From NCBI RefSeq assembly GCF_042477335.2, contig NC_091255.1, positions 20,066,501-20,130,500 of the forward strand: a DNA stretch of 64,000 nt, written 5' to 3'. Origin of the DNA: Ovis canadensis. Lineage: Eukaryota; Chordata; Mammalia; Artiodactyla; Bovidae. The notes under the pieces are model-generated. The model was not told the DNA's origin. It was given only the letters and a program-made list of their open reading frames with translations, and made no database searches. The translations under genes were made by a program, and so were the position numbers. Of this stretch, positions 1-18,769 are shown piece by piece; position 1 is the first letter of the stretch; every line of letters begins with the position of its first letter.

Positions 1-1346
1 CTGGGGATGAAGCTTTGCACCCTGGGTCCGGCCCGTCCCTTCACCCCACACCTTCGAGGGCCCCCACTCGTCCAGCGCGCGACGAGACCAAGCCCATAGC
101 TCCGCTTTTGAGACGCCCGGAAGGCGGTCGTCCGGCTGCCTCCGGCTTCGGGGGGGAACGCGAAGGCTCCAGCCCGCGGCGCACGCAGAGGGCGGCCGGG
201 CCGGGCCGGGGCGGGCTTGGGGGGTGTTTGCAGGTGGGGATTCGCAGGCCGGGAAACTGGCCCGGCAGGGCGGTCCCAGGAAAAGGGAAGAAGCCCCCCA
301 CCCCATCCCGAGCCTCGGGCAATTCCATCCTTGTGTCTGCATCCTCTGTCTGGAGTTTCCTTCGGGTGCGCGGAGCGCCTCGATCTCTCAGCGGCCTGCG
401 TCCACCCCCTGGCCCTGTGGCCCAGTCTCGGAGAGGATCCTGCCGCGGCTCTGGGTCCAAGGTAGGCTCCAGCCCGGGGGCGGGCTGTCCGGCTGCCGCT
501 CGGCCCCTGGCCTGGAGCGCCATCTGGTGGACATGTAGGGGGTTGCCACGGCCTGCGGACAGGGCCCGCTCCTAGTCGGTTCTCCGCCCGGAGCTGCGGG
601 AGAGGGGCGCTGGGCAGAGGGGCTGCCGTCGGCTCCGGGAACCAGGTGCTTCAAGGAAGAAGTGAGCGGTAGGGGGAGAGGGTCCGCGCCTCCAGAGAGC
701 ACAGAAGGAGCTCTAGGTGCAAACCAAAGTCCCCGGCGCGTTCTGGACTGAGACAGGGATGTACTCAGCGAGCGGGAACAGGTTGCACTGCCAAGGGCGC
801 GCGTAAGGCAGTGCCTAGATAGGACCCGGAGCTCAGGCTCCGTCCCCTTGGCCCCTGACCCCCGGGAGCGCACAGGTCTCCCCTCTGCTGCCCAGGCCCT
901 CGGCCCCTCGCCGGACCGTGTAAATGCCCAGCTGGTGCTACGGACTTTGGCGTCCAGGGAAAGGAGAGGACAGAGTGGGATTGGATTGGGGGTGCTTCCG
1001 AAAGCCGGGAAGAAAGGCAGGCTCAGAGTTTAAACCTCGGTTTCACAGAGGCTGTCCCCTGAACCGTCCCTTTTCCCGGGACTTGGGGAGGAGGGCGGGT
1101 AGGGGCCTCGCGCTGGGGCTTTCACCTGTGGGGTGTCCTGGGGGCGCGTCCAACTGAACGCACCCCTCTGGCTCAAGGGGTTGCCCTGCATGGGGTACCT
1201 TGGGGAGGCCGGTCCCAGTTCTGCGTCCTTGGGGTGGGACTGGGGGAGGGCCGGGCCACTGGTGCTCAAGATTTCCTCCGAAGATAGGAGAATGACTTGA
1301 GGGCTGGGGAGACTTGGATTGACAGAAGAGAAAGCGAAGTCCCTTT

Positions 1347-1550
1347 GGCTTCCCAGGGTGGCTCAGATGGCAAAAAATCCGCCAGCGATGTGGGAGACCC
1401 TGGGTTCGATCCCTGGGTGGGGAAGATCCCCTGGAGGAGGGCATGGCAACCCACTCCAGTATTCTTACCCTATGGACAGCGGAGCCTGGCGAGCTACAGT
1501 TCATGGGGTTCACGAAGAGTCGGACACGACTGAGCAACTAAGCTCAGCAC
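1347..1550 (+). mobile_element. Bov-tA SINE
   Basis: Near full-length tRNA-derived ruminant SINE. Box A-like GGTGGCTCAG, box B-like GGTTCGATCC, then the Bov-A body with CCACTCCAGTATTCTT and a GTCGGACACGACTGAG end. Confidence 0.93.
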
Positions 1551-2304
1551 AGGTCACGCAATCATTGCTGCCTAGCCGCTAGGGGTCTCATGGAGAGCCC
1601 CCTCCTCCCCCAGCCTCCAAGCTCCCCTGTGAATCACACTCCTAACCCCAACACCAACACGCACAACTCCCTCCCACACCCCCTCGGTGCCAGCGCTCAG
1701 CGACCCGTGGCGACGCATCAGGTCAGCAGCGCCCATCACGCCCAGATTCGCTGGTCCGCTGGGGATCCTGCCGTCTAGGGCACCCCCCGCCCCGGTGCCA
1801 GGCCCTGAAGGGTTAAAGAGGCCTTGGGGGCACCGGAGCGGCGGGACGCGGGGCGCCTGGGCTAATTGGCGACCCGGGAACAATGAAGGCGGGGAGGCGG
1901 GTGGCTTAATTGGGATAGAGAGCGCCCTGGCCTTTGTCTGAGGCCCGACCGCGCGGGTTCCCGCAGCAGAACGCAGGAGGCTCGCAGCTGGGACCCAGCG
2001 CAGGGCGGCGAGGGCGACCCCGGGAGGGGGGACAGTGAGGTGGGGGGCGGCGGTGACGGGGGAACGGCTCCCCAGGCCGCGCTCGGGGCCCCGGGGGGTC
2101 TCGGGGCCCTGGAGGATCACTCCACCCCACCGGGGCGCTGCAGCCGCCCTGCGGCGAGAAGGCGGCCGCCACCAAGCCGCTCTGCGCGGCCGTGACCGCG
2201 ACCCTCCTCGGGAACCGGGTCTTCCCGCTGGCGCGGCCGCGGCGCCAGCTCGATGCTGCCCCCTGGCGCCAGCAGCCCGCTCCGCAGCCTCTTCACACTC
2301 TCCC

Positions 2305-2577
2305 TGCTGCTGCTGCTGCTGAGTCGCTTCAGTCGTGTCGGACTCTGTGCGACCTCATAGACGGCAGACCACCAGGCTCCTCTGTCCCTGGGATTCCCCA
2401 GGCAAGAATACTGGAGCGGGTTGCCATTTCCTTCTCCAATGTATGCCTGCATGCTAAGTCGCTTCAGCCGTGTCCGACTCTGTGCGACCCCATAGACGGC
2501 AGCCCACCAGCCCGTGGAAGTGTCCATGGGATTCTCTAGGCAAGAATACCAGAGTGGGTTGCCATTACCTTTTCCCC
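2305..2577 (-). mobile_element. Two tandem Bov-A units (BovA2-like)
   Basis: Two head-to-tail Bov-A units in reverse orientation (about 2305-2437 and 2446-2577), each with GTCGCTTCAG-type and CAGGCAAGAATAC blocks and without a tRNA head. Preceded by a short GCT run. Confidence 0.88.
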
Positions 2578-3739
2578 ATTCTCCCTAGACAGTGAGAAAT
2601 CAGAAGAAACCCACGCGCCCTTCTTCAAATGTTAGAGACCTCCAATAAACACACTGTCCACGCAGGGTTTTATTTGAGCCGAGAAAGGGGCCTTTCTGCC
2701 CCGCCCTGGTCCTGAACTGCCCTCCTGCACGCCCGAAGGTCAGAGGCAGGGAAACCCCAGTTCACCCTCCCCAGAGCCGGGACAGTCTTCTGCGCCCTCG
2801 CACTGGTTCACGGGCCGACACCCTCCCCCGAATTCAGCGTGGCGTGGGGGCCGGCTCCCTCCCTGGAAGAGGAGGACACGATTCTCTTCTTTGCAAATGG
2901 ATGAGCCCACGAAGGTGTCCAGGGAGCCTGGAGGCCAGTTCTCCACCCTTCCTCCATCTTACCGTCCCTGATGTCCCTGGTGAACTGGAAGCCAGCGCCT
3001 CTCGGCCTCGGAAGTGCCCAGGTTGAGCTGCCTGCTAAGCCAGGGCATCATGGACACTCACACGCTTCAAAAAGAGGAAGCAGCTGGGAAGGGGTGATGC
3101 TGAGGAATGGGCAGACCCCGCGGTGGTCTGAGGGAATGACTTGCCGCTCTCCCACCCCTTCCACTGCTAGGATTTGGGGCTGGAGACACCTGTCGGCTGG
3201 GTGAGGAGGGGTGGAGAGGCCGTCCTCCTGGGGCAGCAGCTGTCCTGGCAGACTCGGGCCACTGGGAGCGAGGCCTAACGGCGACTGACACAGTGCGACT
3301 CCCTGCGCGATCTCCAGCTGAACCCACTATTGTACAGGGGGAAAGTGGGAGAGGAAAAAAGAGCCTCATGAGCCCCAGTCTTCATACACTGCCCCCCACC
3401 CCCGAGAGAGAGATAGATGCTTTCCACAGGAGGACCTGCAGTCTAGACTCTGCCACTCTGGTCAACAATCCTGATAGGAGAGAACGTGTCCTTTTGAGGT
3501 TCAGGAGACGGAGGGGTAGAAAAGGATTCTAGGTTCTCGGTATTTGGGTGACCATGGCCAAACTCCTCCTCCGGAGGGAGAGAGAGAGCACCCGTCTTAT
3601 CAGCCCCCCTCCCAATCCAGAAGCTCCGAAAGGAGATGCAATTCCACGGTGGCGCGCGCCCCAGGCCGGGAGCCGGGAGGCCAGGCGCGGAGTGGCGGAC
3701 GGCGGAGAGCGGCCAGCAGAGGGAGCCCGGCCCCCGGCC

Positions 3740-3763
3740 CGGCGGCGGCGGCGGCGGCGGCGC
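3740..3763. repeat. (GGC)n tract in the CpG-rich flank past TBX2
   Basis: Eight GGC triplets inside the CpG-rich block 3640-3960. Confidence 0.93.
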
Positions 3764-4005
3764 TGGACGCGCGCGGGGGGCTCACGGCGGCGCGGCGCCT
3801 CCCCGCCCGCCCGCAGCCCGCGCCGGCGCCGCCCGGCCTCGCGGCTCCGCTTGCGGCCCCGCCGTCCCCGGGGGAGCCGCCGCCGCGAGCCCCGGGCGCC
3901 CGCCCCGCCATCCCGGCCTCCGGTCCCGCCTGACGCGCTCGCGGCGCCCCCTTGCCCCGCGCGGCCCACAGAGAGCACTGCGCCGTTCACTTCGCATTGC
4001 AGCGT

Positions 4006-4011
4006 TTTATT
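4006..4011 (-). terminator. TBX2: Likely distal TBX2 poly(A) signal (AATAAA)
   Basis: Reads CAATAAAACG on the minus strand. It is the last AATAAA before the GC-rich downstream DNA, and the sequence beyond it is GT/GC-rich. It was preferred to the hexamers at 4352 and 4843 because the AT-rich 3'UTR-like block would otherwise be excluded. Confidence 0.6.
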
Positions 4012-4918
4012 GTTTTCTCGAGTTTTTGTCGTTTTCGTCTCGCTCCGGAGCGAAAAGTGAAAACCTGAGGTGGAGCCCGCGGGCCGGGCGAGCAAAAAAC
4101 GCCCGGGCGCAGGGGCCGAGGGGCTGGCGGGGTGCAGGCTTCTCCGGGGGCCGGGGGCCCTCTCCCGCAGCCAAGGACCTCCTCCCCACCCCCCAGCCCT
4201 GTACAATATAGATGCTCATGTAAAAGGAAAAAAAATTATAGGCTATGAGTTAATCTCTAAATATTCTGTACACAGCAATGTACACCTTTGAATAAATTAA
4301 TACCAATTTGCATATTCTGGGAATCTTAAAGCTTATTTACACAAATTACCATTTATTTCATAAATATCTCTTTTTTCCCGCCCCCTGGGGACTCAAGGCA
4401 GAAATGCCACTCCCTCCGCTGACCCAGGGGTGGGAGGGGCGCCTGTCCGGGAGAAGAAATGGAAGGACTAAAGGGACAGGCCCCTTTCAGCTCAAATCTA
4501 CACTGACTTCGTCTTCACTGACCTCAGCTCCCCTCACCCCAGATTCTCAAGCGGTTCGGGGCTCCAGGATAGGGGCCTTTGGAGCTTCCTCCCCTGACCC
4601 CTGCACCTTCTGGCTCCCCAGCCAGCCAGCCCCTGGCTGATCGGGGGACGAGGCCTCCCCCATAGCGCTGGAGGAACCCGGAGAGGACCCGCCGATGACA
4701 CCTTGACACCAGAGCAGACCTGGACCAAATCCAGTGGCCCCAAAGCGACTCTGTTCCGGATTCCTTGTGAGGCCCAGGGAAGTGTCCCAGGCCCCGGCTG
4801 GCCGATCAGGGTTTCATTCCGGCTGCAGCCCGCTTTCTCTCCTTTATTTAAATAAATACCCATTCTGTGCTGTACACGTCCCAAGCAGCAGGGAAGGCAA
4901 CCCAGGAGGCCTGCGCGG

Positions 4919-4943
4919 TGGCGGCGGCGGCGGCGGCGGCGGC
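4919..4943. repeat. TBX2: (GCG)n tract just after the TBX2 stop codon
   Basis: Eight GGC/GCG triplets in the 3'UTR, beginning 25 bases past the stop codon. Confidence 0.95.
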
Positions 4944-4967
4944 AGCGGAGCAGCAGGGCGGGCCCCC

Positions 4968-13397
<8,430 letters not shown>

Positions 13398-13479
13398 TTA
13401 GATCTTGTCGTGATCTCTGGAAAACTGTGACTATCTCACATGTCCTGCCCTGCTCGGATCCCCTGCGCTAACGAGCCAG

Positions 13480-13660
13480 GCCCCCCTTGATTGCTGATTT
13501 TACGCTTTTTGGACCAATTGTGGGTCTCCGGGGGCGGGGTTTTGACAGCTCAGGCCAAGCTCGGAGCGGGAGGGGGGGCCCGGGGAGAAGGTGTCGGAAG
13601 CCTCAGCAGTAAGAAAACATGTCAACAGAATAAAATATTAACCAATGACGGGCCAGCGGG
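13480..13660 (-). promoter_or_regulatory. TBX2: Candidate TBX2 core promoter
   Basis: Lies 330-500 bases upstream of the TBX2 ATG inside the CpG island. It holds two CCAAT boxes (plus-strand CCAAT at 13514-13518 and 13642-13646), a GC box (GGGGGCGGGG, 13530-13539) and an AT-rich TATA-like stretch at 13628-13640 between GC-rich flanks. A second AT-rich patch lies at 13496-13510. Either could set a start site about 30 bases downstream, giving a 5'UTR of about 320-450 bases. The exact start site cannot be read from sequence. Confidence 0.5.
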
Positions 13661-14624
13661 CCCCGAGACCCCTCCCACTGCCCTGGACCCCACCCCGCCG
13701 CCCGCGCCCGCGGCTGCCTGCGCCCGGGCGGGAGAGCGCGGCGGGCCGAACCGACCCGCCGAAAGGGCCTGAGGCGGGGGGCGCCCGGGCGCCAGGGCCC
13801 GCGGGGAAGGACCCCCAGCCGCAAGCCGCCCCAAGTGCAAAGCATTGACACGGCCCCGCGAGGAGAGGGGGCGCCCTCCTTCTCCCACGCCCGGCGACCC
13901 CGCAGCCCTGGCCCGCGCCCCGGCCTGGCCTCCGACCCCGCTCCCGGCCGCGGCGCCGCCCGGGCCCCTCCACTCCGAAGGGAGTCAGCGGATGCTGGAA
14001 GGAGAGGCCGGTGGGCGGGCGAGGCGGGAGGCGCCGGCTGCCGAGGTCCCGGAGCGGAACCCAGGTGGCGGGAGCCGGTGAGTGCGGCGGTGGCAGAGCC
14101 CTGGCGGGGCCGGCGGGGGCGGGAGGCGGACGCGGCTTTTCCTCGGGGAACGCGGGGACCCCCCTAGCCCGCGCCGACCCCCTCACAGGAAGCCCCTGGA
14201 AGAACCGGGAGTTCCGGGAAAGCCCTGGACTCAGCCCAGTATCCTTTTGCGTCCCGGAGCTAATCGGAGCTCTCCCAGGAGAGCGGGTCCTCCGGACCGG
14301 GAAGGTGTAAGCGCACCTTCCGCCGGGCACCAGGCGGCAAGACGCGGGCGGATCCCGCCCCCAGGTTCTTGACCCAACGAATTTTCGTCGCATCCGGTAC
14401 TAGAGACACAAGCATGCCTCATCCTCAACACTGGCATCTTCTCTACGCCACTTTTCTGGAGTTGGTTCCCAGCTCTCGAAAGCTCACGTCTCCCGGATTC
14501 CGTGGTGCCGACTAGCGAGTGTGGGGGTCTGAGTGTCTGTGCGCACCTGCGGTTGAACCTCCCTCCCTCCGCCCCGCAGCCAGACTTCGTTCTCCCGCAG
14601 GACCAGGGTTTTCTCCCGCCCTCG

Positions 14625-14662
14625 GTGTGTGTGTGTGTGTGTGTGTGCGTGCGTGTGTGTGT
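14625..14662. repeat. (GT)n microsatellite
   Basis: GT run interrupted by GCGTGC, about 0.9 kb upstream of the candidate TBX2 promoter region. Confidence 0.95.
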
Positions 14663-15431
14663 CTCGCGCCCACGGTGGTAGTTCCCTGTGCTCAGCGGGA
14701 GTGTCGAACTTAAGGCGGGCGGCCACACACCTGCCTCGGATCAGTCTCGAACCCTGACGCTGCCTGATTCCTGGCGGTCGGAGGGCAAGACGGACCACGC
14801 AGTGGACACGGGTGACACGCCTGCCCGCACCCCTGATTCAAATGCGAGTTAGTTCGGCCGGCACGGGCTCTGCCCTGGCGTGGTGGGCGCGTACAGCCCG
14901 CACCCACAGTGTCCATGCTTTGCGCACACCAGTCGCAGGGACTCTTTTGCTGCACATGCAGACCTGGCGTGTAAAGTCTGATCACCCTGGGCAGTGCAGT
15001 TTGGGGACCGGCCGGAGTGGTTTGGCCTCCGTGACCTTTTTTCTACTTTCCTGAGCCGACCCCAGAGATCTCGCTACATCCCTGTACAGAGCGCCACAGG
15101 GCGCCGCCCCCAGAGGGTTTTCCTTCCCGACCTCACTCTCCACTGGGTCGCTCCACTTAGTGCCTCCTCTCTGTCCAGAGCGAATCTTTGACTCCGCGCC
15201 GCGCAGTCTATGCAGCCGGGGCCAGATTCATTGCCGCTTTGCCCCGGCAAAGTCCTGCCGGCTCCATCTTAGGCGAGATGTTGCCCCTGGGGAGGGATTT
15301 GTGTGGACAGGATTGCGCAGCTGGTGGGGTGACCAGATAAGAGCCAGCGTTCCGTACCCAGGAATTCGGCCTGGGAATCCGCCCAAAGTCGTGTGTGTAC
15401 GCGTACTTTCAAACTTAAGAATGGCGTGGAA

Positions 15432-15445
15432 AACACCTAAGTGTG
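15432..15445. promoter_or_regulatory. Near-perfect T-box palindrome
   Basis: AACACCTAAGTGTG matches the Brachyury-type palindrome core CACACCTAGGTGTG at 12 of 14 positions. It lies about 2.3 kb upstream of the TBX2 ATG in unique DNA. Binding by TBX2 or another T-box protein is inferred. Confidence 0.4.
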
Positions 15446-15799
15446 TGCAATTTGCACATTTCCCTGGGGAAGGTCTGTACCTGGTAAAGGGGTCCAAGAC
15501 CCAGAGAATTTGAAACACGCTGGCCCAGGTTGTTTGCCCAAGAAACCGCGTGGCGACGGTGCAGCGGCTGCCTTTGGGGGACCACGATCCCACCTGGCCA
15601 GCCACTGGGCCACGGACTTGCCCTCTGGCGGCCGCGGGCTCTTTCTCGGCCCGGACCGCATCAGCTGCCCTGCCCTGCCATCCCGCAACCAACCCGAGGT
15701 CCCGCTACAGCCACTCTTAATAGTCTGAATTAACGTCCCCATTCCCCCCACCGCGCCCAACACCTCCCGCCAAACTCTCCAGCGAGGAATATCCTTGGC

Positions 15800-16980
15800 T
15801 CAACGAAAACCTACGAAGGGGAGGCCCAGGCAGCCCCGGAGCTGCGCCGTGCGGCGCTCAGCTCCCGCTCGGCGCCTCCCCCGCTGGGTCTCCCCTCCCC
15901 TTCCCCTTCCCGGGAACAGGCGCCTCCGGGGGGTCCCCAGGACTGAGAGTGCGTGTCTCTTTAAGAGGCCCCGGGGGGCGCCTCGCGAGCCGCCCGGGGC
16001 TGAAGGGGGAGGGAGCGGGAGGGAGCGGCTGGCGCCAGGCGGCCGAGGCTCCACAACAAAGCTCCGGCCCCTGTCACTTCGCATCGGTCGAGCCCCGCAG
16101 ATGGGCGGGGGACGCGCGCTCAGCCGCGCCCCCCCTCCCCGGCCGTCCAGGGCCCGGGCGTCGGGCGGGCGCGGGCCTCGGGCCTCCCGCGCGTTGCACG
16201 CGCTCCGGACCCTCTGCGCCTCCAGCAGCCCGGAAACCGGGCGGGGGCGGCCCGGGCCGGGTGTGGCCGCGGCCCTGAGCCTGGGCGGGCTGCCGTCGGT
16301 GCCGGGCCCCTAACCTTCCGCGCGGTCAGAGGCCGCGGCGGGGGTCTTCCCGGGTCTCTCGGGCTGTGTCCCTGGGCGGAGATCCGCCTGGAGTGATGGC
16401 CTGGGGGGCACGGGCCTGTGGCAGAGGGGGCACGCGTCCCCGCGGGTAGCGGGGCGCTGGCCTGCGGCGGGCACCGAGTGCGCGGCGCTTTAGGAGTGTG
16501 CCCGGGCTGAGCGCGGCTGACGCGCGGGGCCCTGCGCCCGTGACCAGCAGTGCGGTCGCCGCGGGGCGCGCGCATCTTCGCCTTGGCTGGTTGTGTGCGC
16601 AGGAAGGAGGGAAGAGGAGGACCGCGTTGCCTCCCATCCCCGTCTCCCCGACCGGACCCGCGCCTTCCGGAGCCTTGGCGCCAGCCTGCCCGGTTCAGTG
16701 GCCGGGCCTGGCTCCCCCGCAGTCCCGGGTCTGCCCGGGGTGGGGGCCGCGGCCTCGATGACCCCGGCCCGCAGCGGCCCGGCCTGTCCCGTTCACTTAG
16801 ACAAATTGCGGCTGACAGGCGCGCAGTCTCTCTGGAGTCGCCGCCCGCCCGTCGCCTCCCTCCCGACCCAATTACCCCGCGCAGGGTCGGGCCAAGTGGC
16901 TGGGACCGGGCGGAGGGCGCGGGAGGCGCGACCTCTTCTCCGCCGGTCTTGCGCGAGGCCTGGCGGCGGGGCCCCTTCTT
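15800..16980. promoter_or_regulatory. Second CpG island, 2.6-3.8 kb upstream of the TBX2 ATG
   Basis: GC-rich and CpG-dense, separated from the TBX2 island by about 1.6 kb of lower-CpG DNA. It carries GC-box-like sequences and no TATA-like element apart from TTTAAGAG at 15960. Possible promoter of a noncoding transcript or a TBX2 regulatory island. Open frames across it are compositional. Confidence 0.6.
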
Positions 16981-17315
16981 CCGGTCAGGTTCTGGGGATG
17001 CCCGGTAGCAGCACGGCCCCTGGGGTCCTGTCCCCAGGCTTCCAGGCTGGCGGGAGGCCCGGGCTGGCAGCTCTGGCGTGGGACAGCCCTGGCCCTCGAG
17101 GGTGGTCGCTCCGCGCTTTCGAGGGCAAGCAAGGTCGCAGGGCCCCAACACCCAGGACGCGTCCCTGCCGGACTTTAGGCGACTTCCACAGAGTGTGGGG
17201 GACTCCCATCATCCCGGGAGCTCCTGGGACTACTCTGTGCTCTGGGGTCGAGGTCCCGGGGTCGCAGCGGTCCGCTTGGGACGCAGGGGTTGGTAAAAGT
17301 GAGGTGGACCTGCAC

Positions 17316-17341
17316 AGGTGTGAGTTCTCAGGTGTAGGTGT
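17316..17341 (+). promoter_or_regulatory. Cluster of T-box half-sites
   Basis: A consensus half-site AGGTGTGA (17316-17323) is followed by AGGTGT at 17330-17335 and 17336-17341. Three same-direction half-sites in 26 bases, 4.2 kb upstream of the TBX2 ATG. Confidence 0.35.
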
Positions 17342-17714
17342 CCAGGATCGTGGCAGAGTGAACAGGCCACGATGCTCCGTGGCTTGAGAGAGGGGGCAAA
17401 GCACAGGCAGGACCCCCGCCCCCGCAGGACCAGCCCGCCTGCGAGAGAGGGGCGGGGCTGGCCTGAGCGCTCTCGGCAGGCTTTTCATTCACTTTCTGCA
17501 GAGACGCTTTGCCGGATTCCCTGGAGCGGCTTCGAGGCAGTTCGTGGCAATCGGGTTCCAGCGTCGCCTCACCCGCCCTTCCCGCTCCCTTCCAAAGAGC
17601 TACCTGGCCTGTCCCATTAGCCTCTAGGCCTCCAACCAACCTTTTGCTTTTTTGACCTGCAGCTTCCTCTTGGATCTTGGACCTTGTTGCTTGTCTCTGC
17701 TGGGTATATTCCTG

Positions 17715-17805
17715 TCCCCCCATTTTGCAGATGAGCCCAGAGGGGCAGTCATTTACCGGGGGCCACACAGCTACCGGTGGCAGAGCTGAGATGGAACCCA
17801 TGGAC
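17715..17805 (-). mobile_element. MIR fragment
   Basis: CATTTTGCAGATGAGCCCAG, GGCCACACAGCTACCGGTGG and GAGATGGAACCCA, the inverted MIR order. Confidence 0.6.
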
Positions 17806-18204
17806 CTTAAAAGAGAGCAAGGCCGCTCCTTAGCAAGTTAGTGATGTCGTTGCTGGCCCAGTACCTACACCTGCACAGGCAAACAGGCAATACTGAGACT
17901 CCTGGGCCCCAACCCTCAAGCGGGGCTCTGGGTTCTTCGAATCCAAGATAGTCCAAGATGCTCTTCCCTTTTGCCCCTAGAGTTTCCAGCTCTAGGTCTG
18001 CAGGAGGGGGCTGCTTTCTCAGTGACACAGGGACATAGCAGCAGCTTCAAAGCCAGCCAGGGGCCAGGCCTGGATGCTCTTAGGGGTAGGGAATGGGGGA
18101 GATGGGGCCAGAGTCTTAGACTGTGTGGGGGCCCAGGACAGGGAGGTCGATGCAGAACAGAGCCCCCTAAGGGAACTGGCCAGGGCACGTGAGGCAGCAG
18201 GGAG

Positions 18205-18335
18205 CAGACAGGGGTCAGCAGATTAGCTGTGTGACTTCTTAACCTGGGACAAGGGCTCAGGCTTCTCATCTGCCAAAATGAGGACCGAACAGTGCTCTCT
18301 GGGGTGCCTTCCAGTTTAGGGATTCTCTGATCTGT
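18205..18335 (+). mobile_element. MIR fragment
   Basis: TTAGCTGTGTGACTTCTTAA then CTTCTCATCTGCCAAAATGA, the forward MIR core order. Confidence 0.6.
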
Positions 18336-18769
18336 GAAAATCAGAAAAATCAGCAGCAAGCAACCATTTCCAGTCTCGGACTGGCAGCTGCTTGCTCTGG
18401 CCTCGGCTTGCTTGCAGAGTTGACACTAGTGTTGGACACAGGTCGGTGGCCCTGAATTTACCGTGGGGCCACTGGGCCATGGCCCTAGTCAATCCCAGAC
18501 AGTGCCCTGCCTCCTTGAGCTGCCACCCCAGTTCCCATCAGCCTCCGCGCAAACCATGAAGGTATTTTTTTCCCCTCCATCAAATTGGGAGAAAGTCCAT
18601 AGTAATTTGCCTGTTGAGCGGGTAGCATTGTAAGAACCAGGGAGGTCACATGGCTTCCTCAAGGTCACCTGGTCAGGCCATAATTAGATGCATGTCCTCC
18701 TAGGTGATGCCATCCTGCTGGGGGGGGCGGTGGGGGGGAGCTGCTGGAGGTGAGGCAGAGATTGCCCTG

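Larger units (their letters stand above)
1..3989. other. Region downstream of TBX2
   Basis: No coding exon can be defended here. CpG-rich blocks occur at about 60-640, 1740-2300 and 3640-3960, separated by ordinary DNA and Bov SINEs (1347-1550, 2305-2577). Long open frames in the CpG-rich parts occur in several frames at once, as expected from GC bias. By synteny the poorly conserved human C17orf82 locus and then TBX4 would lie in or beyond this direction, but no TBX4 exon is visible and I cannot confirm C17orf82. Confidence 0.6.
3990..4967 (-). other. TBX2: TBX2 3' untranslated region
   Basis: About 980 bases from the stop codon to the likely cleavage site. A GCG-triplet run (4919-4943) directly follows the coding region. 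The stretch 4200-4380 is AT-rich and unlike the GC-rich DNA around it; it resembles the conserved part of vertebrate TBX2 3'UTRs. Minus-strand AATAAA hexamers occur at 4843-4848, 4352-4357 and 4006-4011, so shorter alternative 3' ends are possible. The cleavage position is inferred. Confidence 0.7.

Noticed and set aside
388-873. Possible C17orf82 coding frame on the minus strand
   Set aside because: Synteny makes it tempting, but I could not match the protein and overlapping frames are equally open, so no CDS is called.
1347-1550. Box A- and box B-like sequences that could suggest tRNA genes (here and at every Bov-tA or CHR copy)
   Set aside because: They are the tRNA-derived heads of SINEs; no cloverleaf with a proper acceptor stem was found, so no tRNA gene is called.
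13638-14393. 251-codon minus-strand open frame upstream of TBX2
   Set aside because: GC-bias artefact spanning the promoter; no recognisable protein features, and it would overlap the promoter CCAAT/TATA-like region.
16120-17151. 343-codon open frame on the minus strand across the second CpG island
   Set aside because: It overlaps several long open frames on both strands, is dominated by Arg, Pro, Gly and Ala, and shows no domain or known family; open frames are expected by chance at this GC content.
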